A DNA stretch of 35,838 nucleotides, from contig JALUTY010000064.1 in NCBI GenBank assembly GCA_027021615.1, forward strand, positions 1-35,838, given 5' to 3'. This document shows positions 29,659 through 35,838 of this stretch, piece after piece. The translations under genes were made by a program, and so were the position numbers. This DNA is from a bacterium (GTDB lineage Bacteria; Desulfobacterota; Deferrisomatia; Deferrisomatales; Deferrisomataceae). Positions within the stretch are counted from its first letter, which is position 1. Each line of letters begins with the position of its first letter. The notes beneath the pieces are model-generated. The model searched no databases, was not told the origin of the DNA, and worked only from the letters and a program-made list of their open reading frames with translations.

Positions 29659-30990
29659 TCAGGGAGCCACCAGCATCACCTGCACGTCCATCACGTTGGT
29701 CCGGGTGGGGCCGGTGACAAGCAGGTCCCCCACCGCCTCCAGGTACCGGTAGCTGTCGTTGTTCCGCAGGAACGACTCCGGGTCCAGCCCCTGGTCCCGA
29801 CCCCGGCGGGCCGTGGTGGGGGTGGCGATTCCCCCTGCCGCATCGGTGGGGCCGTCGGTGCCGTCGGTTCCCCCGGAGAGCCCCACCACCCCGACCCACC
29901 CCTCCAGGGCCAGGCCCAGGGCCAGCGCCAGCTCCTGGTTTCGCCCCCCCTTTCCATTGCCCCGAATCGTGACCGTGGTCTCCCCCCCGGCCAGGATGCA
30001 GGCGGGCGCGGGCAGGGGGTTGCCGGCCTCCCGAGCCTCGCAGGCCACCGCGGCCAGCACCCGGGCCACCTCCCGGGCCTCCCCCTCCATGCGCGAGGTG
30101 AGCACCAGCGGGGCGTACCCGAGCTCCCGGGCCGCGGCGGCGGCCGCCTCGAGGCTCTTGCGGTTCGACCCCACGATCGCGTGGACCACCCCCCCCAGCC
30201 GGGGGTCGCCGGGCTTGGGCGTGTCGGGCACCTCACCCCGCACCCCGGCCTCCAGGTGACGGCGCACCGGCTCGGGCACCCGGCCCCAGACCTCCCGGCG
30301 GACTAGGACCTCTTTCGCGTCCTCGAAGGTGGTGGGATCGGGGGAGAACGGCCCCGACGCGATCACGTCGAGCCGGTCGCCGATCACGTCCGAGAGCACC
30401 AGGTTCACCACCCGGGCCGGGTGGGCCGCGGCCGCCAGGTACCCGCCCTTCACCTGGGAGAGGTGCTTGCGCACGGCATTGAGCTCGCCGATCGCGGCGC
30501 CGCTCGAAAGGAGCAGTCGGGTCACCTCCTGCACGTCGTCGAGCCCGATCCCCTCGGCCGGCGCGGTCAAGAGAGCCGACCCCCCTCCGGACAGCACCGA
30601 GACCACCACGTCGCCGGCCTGGGCGGCCCGCACGATTCCCAGGATCCGGCGGCCCGCGGCCACCCCCCGGGCGTCCGGTACGGGGTGGGACGCCTCCACC
30701 ACCTCGACCCGCTCCAGGGGCAGCCCGTGGCCGTCCTTGACACACACCAGCCCCCCGGCGATCCGGTTGCCCAGCACCTCCTCCACGGCGGCAGCCATGG
30801 GTGCGGACCCCTTGCCGGCCCCCACCACCCACACCCTGTCCCCCGGCCCCATCAGCACCCGGGTGGTCCGGCCGTCCTCTTGCGTCACCACCACCGCCCC
30901 GTCCTCCCAGGCCAGGTGGCGGCGCACCGCGTCGTGGGGATCGGCCGCTGCCACGGCGGCCCGGAAGATGCGCACGGCGTCCGATCTCAG
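29659..30990 (-). CDS. Glycerate 2-kinase, DUF4147/MOFRL family
   Basis: About 443 residues. Recognised by WVVGAGKGSAPMAAAVEE, ASHPVPD, SVLSGGGSALLTAPAEG, LNAVRKHLSQVKGG, VLSDVIGD and, in the C-terminal MOFRL domain, LAGGETTVTIRGNGKGGRNQE and SGGTDGTDGPTDAAGG. Phosphorylates D-glycerate, in glyoxylate/serine or sugar-acid breakdown. The start is uncertain. A CTG at 30990 overlaps the upstream TGA (CTGA) with GGAGGAG nine bases before it, mirroring the GTGA/ATGA overlaps elsewhere. A GTG at 30975 lacks a site, and an ATG at 31056 would overlap the upstream gene by 70 bases. Last gene of the sdhCAB operon. Confidence 0.9.
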   Translation of the reverse strand: MRSDAVRIFRAAVAAADPHDAVRRHLAWEDGAVVVTQEDGRTTRVLMGPGDRVWVVGAGKGSAPMAAAVEEVLGNRIAGGLVCVKDGHGLPLERVEVVEASHPVPDARGVAAGRRILGIVRAAQAGDVVVSVLSGGGSALLTAPAEGIGLDDVQEVTRLLLSSGAAIGELNAVRKHLSQVKGGYLAAAAHPARVVNLVLSDVIGDRLDVIASGPFSPDPTTFEDAKEVLVRREVWGRVPEPVRRHLEAGVRGEVPDTPKPGDPRLGGVVHAIVGSNRKSLEAAAAAARELGYAPLVLTSRMEGEAREVARVLAAVACEAREAGNPLPAPACILAGGETTVTIRGNGKGGRNQELALALGLALEGWVGVVGLSGGTDGTDGPTDAAGGIATPTTARRGRDQGLDPESFLRNNDSYRYLEAVGDLLVTGPTRTNVMDVQVMLVAP

Positions 30991-31631
30991 CCGCGCTTCT
31001 CCTCCGGAAGCGGCAGCAGCTCCACGCGCCCGGCCTTCACCTGCTCTCGTATCCATTCCTCCAGCTCCTTTCGGAACTTCCGTTCCAGGAGATAGTCCCG
31101 GACCTCCCCCCGGAGGTCCAAGGGGCTCGAGCCCGACAGCCGTTCCCCGTTCTCCCGGATGAACCGCATCACGTCGGTCAGGGGGACGAACGTGAGTTCC
31201 CTCCGGAACGCCAGGTACTTACGAGCCAATACCTCCTGACGTTCACGAAGTCTGAGATGCTCCGGATCGAGCCCCAAAAGCCGGCACAGCTCCGGGCTGG
31301 GCCGACCGCAGCGGGCGCTCAGGGCCCTCAGCTCGGCTTCGATCTCCTCGTTGGAGGCCTCCAGCCGCAGCCGCCGGGCCTCGGCCACGAACAGCCGGCG
31401 CCGGACCAGGGCGTCGCGCACGACCCTGGGCACCCGTTCCCCTTCGGGCCGGCCCTCCAGCTCTCGGATGGCCGCCTCCCGGCGGACCTCGCTCCAGGTC
31501 ACGGCGTAGCCGTCCACCCGCCCCACCAGGGCATCCACCAACGCGCCGGCGGCCGACCCGGCCGCCAGCCCCACGGCCAGGGCCGCGATCAGCGCCGCCC
31601 GCGTCCGCCCCCTTGATACTGCCGCACCCAT
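30987..31631 (-). CDS. SurA-N-like periplasmic protein without a PPIase domain
   Basis: 214 residues. An N-terminal hydrophobic signal or anchor (~12-34) is followed by a helical domain with ALVDALVGRVDGYAVTWSEV, the usual opening of the SurA/PrsA N-terminal chaperone domain (AVVNGEVIT-like). Full-length SurA proteins (~430 residues) carry parvulin domains after this; here the protein ends with a charged helix. It may be a small envelope chaperone or a truncated relic. The ATG at 31631 lies 43 bases inside mltG and has GAGGAG upstream. Its stop overlaps the glycerate kinase start. Confidence 0.75.
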   Translation of the reverse strand: MGAAVSRGRTRAALIAALAVGLAAGSAAGALVDALVGRVDGYAVTWSEVRREAAIRELEGRPEGERVPRVVRDALVRRRLFVAEARRLRLEASNEEIEAELRALSARCGRPSPELCRLLGLDPEHLRLRERQEVLARKYLAFRRELTFVPLTDVMRFIRENGERLSGSSPLDLRGEVRDYLLERKFRKELEEWIREQVKAGRVELLPLPEEKRG

Positions 31632-32599
31632 CGACGGTGCTCCTCGTAGGTGGTCGAAAAGACGTGGGTGCCGTCGTTCCGGCTGACGAAGTACAGGTAC
31701 GGGACGCGGGCCGGCCGCACCACGGCCTCCAGGCTCGCCCGGCCGGGGTTGGCCACCGGCCCCGGCGGCAGCCCCCTCCGGACGTAGGTGTTGTAAGGAT
31801 GATCGGCTTTGAGGTGCTCGCGGGTCAGGTTGCCGTCGAACTCAGGGATGCCGTAGATCACCGTGGGGTCGCTCTCCAGGCGCATTCCCCGGGCCAGGCG
31901 GTTCCAGAACACGGCCGCCACCAAAGGGCGCTCCTCCGGCACCCCCGTCTCCTTCTCCACGATCGAGGCCAGGGTCACCCACTCTTTGAGCCCCAGATCC
32001 CGGGCCCGGGCGAGGGGCTCGAGCTCCTGCACCACCTGCCGAAACCGTCGGACCAGGGTGTCCACCACAGACTCGGAAGAGAGTCCGGGGGCCATCTCGT
32101 AGGTGTCGGGGAAGAGATAGCCCTCGAGGGTGGGTCCCGGCAGCCCCCACCGCCCGGCCGAGCCGGGGGCGTAGCACAGGGCCTCGAACCGATCCGGGTC
32201 CGTGACTCCGGCCCGGCCCAGGATCTGGGCCATCTCCCGGGCGGTCAACCCCTCGGGCAGCACGACCCGCACCAGCGCCACGCGGCCCGCGCCCACCGCC
32301 TCCAGCACCTTCGCCGGGCTCGTGGGGCCATCGAACCGGTAGGTGCCGGCCTTCAACGAGCGAGGATCGCTCCACAGGCTCAGGGCCGCCCGCCCCACCC
32401 ACGGATGGGGAAACACCCCGGCCGCGGTCAGGATCCGAGCCACGACCCGGGCCGGGGCCCCTCGTGGGATCGTAAGCTCCCCCGGTCCGGGGGCCCGGAC
32501 CCGAGCCATCCCCGTGGCGAACCAAACGGCCGCCACCCATCCCAGACCGGCGGCCAGGGCGGCCGCGGTCCACCACCCCTGGCGGCGTGCCGCGGCCAT
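31589..32599 (-). CDS. mltG: Endolytic transglycosylase MltG (YceG)
   Basis: Cleaves nascent peptidoglycan strands at the inner membrane. 336 residues: an N-terminal anchor (~12-32), a LysM-like part, then the YceG domain with LEGYLFPDTYEM, the catalytic Glu in ASIVEKETGVPEER, FWNRLARGMRLESDPTVIYG, NTYVRRGLPPGPVANPG and VSRNDGTHVFSTTYEEH. ATG start, 4 bases after sdhB. Association with succinate dehydrogenase genes is not a standard one and probably reflects operon compaction. Confidence 0.95.
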   Translation of the reverse strand: MAAARRQGWWTAAALAAGLGWVAAVWFATGMARVRAPGPGELTIPRGAPARVVARILTAAGVFPHPWVGRAALSLWSDPRSLKAGTYRFDGPTSPAKVLEAVGAGRVALVRVVLPEGLTAREMAQILGRAGVTDPDRFEALCYAPGSAGRWGLPGPTLEGYLFPDTYEMAPGLSSESVVDTLVRRFRQVVQELEPLARARDLGLKEWVTLASIVEKETGVPEERPLVAAVFWNRLARGMRLESDPTVIYGIPEFDGNLTREHLKADHPYNTYVRRGLPPGPVANPGRASLEAVVRPARVPYLYFVSRNDGTHVFSTTYEEHRRWVRQYQGGGRGRR

Positions 32600-32603
32600 G
32601 GCG

Positions 32604-33350
32604 TCAGCGCTGGAACCAGTTGCGCAGGAAGTACCAGGTGGTGTCGCCGTTGAGCTTGGCGATCGCCGTGGTGAGCGGGACCTCCTTGGGGCACACCTTG
32701 ACGCAGTTCTGGGCGTTGCCGCACTCGGTGATCCCGCCGTCGCCCATGATCGCCTCGAGCCGCTCCTCGGCCAGCGACCGCCCGATCGGCGAGATGTTGA
32801 AGTACAGCGCTTGGGCCAGGGCGGCCGGGCCGATGAAGTTGGTGCGGCGGTTCACCTGGGGGCACGCCTCCATGCAGCACCCGCAGGTCATGCACCGGCT
32901 CAGGCGGTACCCGAACTGACGGCGCTTCTCGGCCAGCCGAGGCCCGGGGCCCAGATCGTAGGTCCCGTCGATGGGCACCCAGCCCTTGATCCGCTTGAGA
33001 TTCTCGAACATGACCGTGCGGTCCACCATCAGGTCGCGGATCAGGGGGAACTTGGACAGGGGCTCCAGCACGATGGGCTGGGGCAGATCGTCCACCAGGG
33101 CCGAGCAGGCCTGGCGGGCCCGGCCGTTGATCACCATGGTGCATGCCCCGCACACCTCCTCGAGGCAGTTGCAGTCCCACACCACCGGCGTGGTGGCCTT
33201 CCCTTGGGCGTCCACCGGGTTGCGCTGGATCTCCTGCAGGCAGGTGATCACGTTCATGTGGGGGTAGTGGGGGACCGCGAACTCCTCCCACCGGGAGGGC
33301 GCGTCGGGGCCGTCCTGGCGTCGGATCCGAAGCCGTACCGTGCGGCTCAT
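32604..33350 (-). CDS. sdhB: Succinate dehydrogenase/fumarate reductase iron-sulfur subunit
   Basis: 248 residues. The [2Fe-2S] ligands are Cys62, 67, 70 and 82 (CLEEVCGAC plus a Cys 11 residues on). The C-terminal domain holds CMTCGCCMEACP ([4Fe-4S]) and CGNAQNCVKVCP ([3Fe-4S] plus shared Cys). It moves electrons between the flavoprotein and the cytochrome b subunit. ATG overlaps the sdhA TGA as ATGA; the frame open further upstream lies inside sdhA. An extra Cys60 just before the first cluster is unusual but harmless. Confidence 0.96.
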   Translation of the reverse strand: MSRTVRLRIRRQDGPDAPSRWEEFAVPHYPHMNVITCLQEIQRNPVDAQGKATTPVVWDCNCLEEVCGACTMVINGRARQACSALVDDLPQPIVLEPLSKFPLIRDLMVDRTVMFENLKRIKGWVPIDGTYDLGPGPRLAEKRRQFGYRLSRCMTCGCCMEACPQVNRRTNFIGPAALAQALYFNISPIGRSLAEERLEAIMGDGGITECGNAQNCVKVCPKEVPLTTAIAKLNGDTTWYFLRNWFQR

Positions 33351-35101
33351 CCCATGGTCTCCTTCTTGTCCACGTCGTACTTCCGGGGCCTCGGGGGGAT
33401 GTACTGGATGTCCACGTCCTCGTAGTCGATCCGGGGCCCGTCCGCGGTGTAGGCGGCCAGGGTGGTCTTCAGGAACCGTTCGTCGTCCCGGTCGGGGAAC
33501 TCGGGCTTGTAGTGGGCGCCCCGGCTCTCGTCCCTCAGCCGGGCGCCGAGGGTGATCACGTGGGCCAGCTCGAGCATGTAGTAGAGCTGGCGCGCGAAGT
33601 GCAGGGACTGGTTGGCCCGGGCCCCGTTGTCGGGCGGCCGCAGGTTTGTCCACCGCTCCTTGAACTCGGCGATCCGCTCCAGGGTGGCGTCCAGCCGGTC
33701 GTTGTGCCGCACCACGGTCACGTTCTCAGTCATCACCTCGCCGAGCTCCCGGTGGAGCACGTAGGGGTTCTCGTCGCCGTCCATGGATCGGATCCGGTCC
33801 AGGAACTCTCGCTGGCGGGTGGCCTCGAGCTCCCCGTGGCGGGTCGGGTCGGTGTCCGGGGCCTTGTCCAGGGCCCACTCCATGGCCTTCTGACCGGCCA
33901 CCTGCCCTCCGTAGATGCACGACAGGAGGCTGTTGGCCCCCAGCCGGTTCGCGCCGTGGTACTGGTACTCGCACTCGCCGGCCGCGAACAGCCCGGGGAT
34001 CGCGGTCATCTGGTCGTAGTCCACCCACAGCCCGCCCATGGAGTAGTGGACCGCGGGGAACACCTTCATGGGCACCTTGGCCGGGTCGTCCCCCATGAAC
34101 TTTCGGTAGATCTCCAGGATGCCCCCGAGCTTCACCTCGAGCTCGTCGGCCGGGATGTGGGTCAGGTCGAGGTATACCTGGTTCTTCCCGTCCACGCCCA
34201 GGCCCTGGTTGACGCACACGTCGAAGATGGCCCGGCTGGCGATGTCACGCGGCACCAGGTTTCCGTATGCCGGGTACATCTCCTCGAGGAAGTACCACCG
34301 CTCGCCGTTGCGCGGCACCCACACCCGGCCCCCCTCGCCCCGGGCCGACTCGCTCATGAGCCGCAGCTTGTCCGGGCCGGGGATCGCGGTGGGGTGCACC
34401 TGGATGAACTCGCCGTTGGCGAACCGGGCGCCCTGGGTGTACACGCTGCCCGCGGCCGCTCCGGTGTTGATGACCGAGTTGGTGGACTTGCCAAAGATCA
34501 TCCCCAGGCCCCCGGTGGCCAGGATCACGGCCCGGCCGGGGAACGCCCGTACCTCGCCCGAGACCAGGTCGGCCGCCACCACCCCTCGGCACACCCCGGC
34601 GTCGTCCGCGATGGCCGACAGGAACTCCCACCCCTCGAACTTGGTCACCCGGCCGGCCGCCTCGTAACGGCGGACCTGCTCGTCCAGGGCGTACAGGAGC
34701 TGCTGGCCCGTGGTGGCCCCGGCGAACGCCGTGCGGTGGTACTTGGTGCCCCCGAACCGCCGGAAGTCCAGCAGCCCCTCGTCGGTGCGGTTGAACATCA
34801 CCCCCATCCGGTCGAACAGGTAGATGATGCCCGGGGCCGCCTCGCACATCCGCTTCACCGGGGTCTGGTTGGCCAGGAAGTCCCCGCCGTAAATGGTGTC
34901 GTCGAAATGCTCCCAGGGGCTGTCGCCCTCACCCTTGGTGTTCACCGCGGCGTTGATGCCGCCCTGGGCGCACACCGAATGGGAGCGCCGCACCGGCACC
35001 AGGCTGAACAGGTCCACGTGGAAGTTCTGCTCGGCGATGCGCACGGCGGCCATCAGGCCCGCCAGGCCGCCGCCCACCACGATGACGTTTTGCCTTTGCA
35101 C
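33347..35101 (-). CDS. sdhA: Succinate dehydrogenase/fumarate reductase flavoprotein subunit
   Basis: 584 residues. FAD fold VIVVGGGLAGLMAAVR, the covalent-FAD region RRSHSVCAQGG, FGGTKYHRTAFAGATTGQQL, active-site HPTAIPG and RGEGGRVWVPRNGERWY, and AGECEYQYHGANRLGANSL. The sequence resembles the Geobacter FrdA type, known to work as both succinate dehydrogenase and fumarate reductase; direction cannot be told from sequence. GTG start with GAGGAGG upstream. sdhC lies 69 bases upstream across a short hairpin. Confidence 0.97.
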   Translation of the reverse strand: MQRQNVIVVGGGLAGLMAAVRIAEQNFHVDLFSLVPVRRSHSVCAQGGINAAVNTKGEGDSPWEHFDDTIYGGDFLANQTPVKRMCEAAPGIIYLFDRMGVMFNRTDEGLLDFRRFGGTKYHRTAFAGATTGQQLLYALDEQVRRYEAAGRVTKFEGWEFLSAIADDAGVCRGVVAADLVSGEVRAFPGRAVILATGGLGMIFGKSTNSVINTGAAAGSVYTQGARFANGEFIQVHPTAIPGPDKLRLMSESARGEGGRVWVPRNGERWYFLEEMYPAYGNLVPRDIASRAIFDVCVNQGLGVDGKNQVYLDLTHIPADELEVKLGGILEIYRKFMGDDPAKVPMKVFPAVHYSMGGLWVDYDQMTAIPGLFAAGECEYQYHGANRLGANSLLSCIYGGQVAGQKAMEWALDKAPDTDPTRHGELEATRQREFLDRIRSMDGDENPYVLHRELGEVMTENVTVVRHNDRLDATLERIAEFKERWTNLRPPDNGARANQSLHFARQLYYMLELAHVITLGARLRDESRGAHYKPEFPDRDDERFLKTTLAAYTADGPRIDYEDVDIQYIPPRPRKYDVDKKETMG

Positions 35102-35152
35102 GGTTTCTCGCCTCCTCGGCCGGCCCCGCGCGGGGGCGGGGGCCGGTGTGTG

Positions 35153-35170
35153 TCCGGGCCTCGGCCCGGA
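35153..35170 (-). promoter_or_regulatory. Hairpin between sdhC and sdhA
   Basis: TCCGGGCC and GGCCCGGA arms, 8 bp, with a 2-base formal loop (4 bases in practice), immediately past the sdhC stop. No T run follows. Such intercistronic hairpins often tune the ratio of cytochrome b to flavoprotein; role inferred. Confidence 0.4.
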
Positions 35171-35707
35171 TCAGAACTCGGCTAGGGTCCGCAGGCCGTA
35201 GACCGCCAGGATCACGAACGCGGCAAAGCTCACCCCCACGAACACCCGCTGGCTGTGGGGCCCCACGGTGAAGCCCCAGTCGATGGCCGCCCCGAAGATG
35301 CCGTTGGCCAGGTGGTACACGGCCGACAGAAGCCCCGCATACCACACCGCCATGTACCACCCCGCGTCCGCGAACGCCGCCCCGTTCATGGCCGCCACGT
35401 GGAGCACCAGGAACGGCACCAGGAACAGCCCGGTGACCCGCTGGCCGAAGTACATCCAGTTTCGGAGCTCGGGGTACCGGAGGTTGTTGGGCTGGGACTC
35501 GTACGTGATGTAGAGCCCGTACAGGCTGTGGTACAGGAGCGGCAGGTACAGGAACAGAACCCGCAGCACCGGGCTCTCATAGGCCCCCTCGCCCCGCACG
35601 TGCAGGCACAGGAAGTACCCCAGGAACAAGAACCCGGTCAGACTGTGCAGCTTCCGCATCCAAAACTGGGTGGACGCGACCTTTCCACTCGCGGCTCCCA
35701 CGGTCAT
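35171..35707 (-). CDS. sdhC: Succinate dehydrogenase/fumarate reductase cytochrome b558 subunit
   Basis: 178 residues with five transmembrane helices, the single-anchor B-type arrangement binding two b hemes and menaquinone. Candidate heme histidines lie in KLHSLTGF, LCLHVRG, YHSLYGLYI, VLHVAAMNG and VYHLANGIFG. ATG start with AGGAG seven bases upstream. First gene of sdhC-A-B. The composite repeat element abuts its ribosome binding site. Confidence 0.94.
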   Translation of the reverse strand: MTVGAASGKVASTQFWMRKLHSLTGFLFLGYFLCLHVRGEGAYESPVLRVLFLYLPLLYHSLYGLYITYESQPNNLRYPELRNWMYFGQRVTGLFLVPFLVLHVAAMNGAAFADAGWYMAVWYAGLLSAVYHLANGIFGAAIDWGFTVGPHSQRVFVGVSFAAFVILAVYGLRTLAEF

Positions 35708-35722
35708 CGCAATGCTCCTGAC

Positions 35723-35838
35723 TTCGGTCGTCGGTCGATTGGGCCTTCGGCCCGATTGAAGGCTAGAAGGCTGGGAAGCTGGGAGGCTAGGACACTAGGA
35801 CGCATGAAGACCTACTTGATTCCAGAGTGTTCCAAGCA
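35723..35838. repeat. Composite intergenic repeat element, cut by the window end
   Basis: TTCGGTC and GTCGGTC heptamers (35723-35736), hairpin GGGCCTTCGGCCC (35741-35753), and octamers GGCTAGAA, GGCTGGGA, AGCTGGGA, GGCTAGGA, CACTAGGA (35761-35800). A divergent linker (ATGAAGACC, GATTCCAGAGTGTTCC) then runs to the edge. It forms the leader of sdhC, as the 20408 copy does for its downstream gene. Confidence 0.8.

Overview
The window is very GC-rich, has no rRNA or tRNA genes, and is densely packed with genes that mostly lie on the minus strand. Its gene content is a System II cytochrome c maturation pair (ResB/CcsA), a roughly 15-heme cytochrome, a c-heme sensor kinase, a B-type succinate dehydrogenase/fumarate reductase of the Geobacter kind, and the classical rpsB-tsf-pyrH-frr-uppS-cdsA-dxr-rseP order. 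By inference this suggests an anaerobically respiring, Gram-negative deltaproteobacterium (Desulfobacterota-like). No species can be named from sequence alone.

Layout. Positions 1-213 hold a possible gene tail and an octamer repeat. A secreted TIGR03790-like protein (minus) and a bioB-bioF-bioD operon (plus, behind a BirA-type operator) follow, up to 5.4 kb. A zinc-ribbon rhomboid and an HD-domain protein (minus) run to 6.8 kb. From 6.97 to 14.8 kb is the translation/isoprenoid/envelope block, read right to left: rpsB, tsf, pyrH, frr, uppS, cdsA, dxr, rseP, tsaB. Hairpins separate rpsB, tsf and pyrH. A lone, atypical P-II gene (plus) sits at 15.0 kb. From 15.7 to 25.4 kb, read right to left, is a redox cluster: resB, ccsA, multiheme cytochrome, two thioredoxin-fold/TPR proteins without cysteines, a NapH-like ferredoxin, a heme-sensing histidine kinase and an OmpA-like lipoprotein. 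Then come a membrane-anchored GltD-like oxidoreductase, folE2-queD (pterin/queuosine), and an operon sdhC-sdhA-sdhB-mltG-surA-like-glycerate kinase.

How the genes work together. ResB/CcsA export and attach heme. The adjacent cytochrome is an obvious client. The cysteine-free thioredoxin/TPR pair and the heme-binding kinase look like accessory or sensory parts of the same respiratory module. Succinate dehydrogenase and the NapH-like protein link to the quinone pool. Many neighbouring genes overlap by exactly 4 bases (GTGA, ATGA or CTGA), which implies translational coupling.

The least explained signal is intergenic. Almost every gap is built from degenerate tandem repeats with 7- or 8-base periods. 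Several are arranged as one composite element: TTCGGTC-type heptamers, a GGGCCTTCGGCCC hairpin, CTAGG/CTGGG octamers, a GGATTCC linker and TCTAG heptamers. Two copies abut the Shine-Dalgarno sequence of the next gene. A second, longer dispersed repeat of about 200 bp occurs in at least two full copies. These families, the cysteine-free Trx-TPR pair, and the P-II protein with Phe51 and Pro39 are the best candidates for something undescribed.
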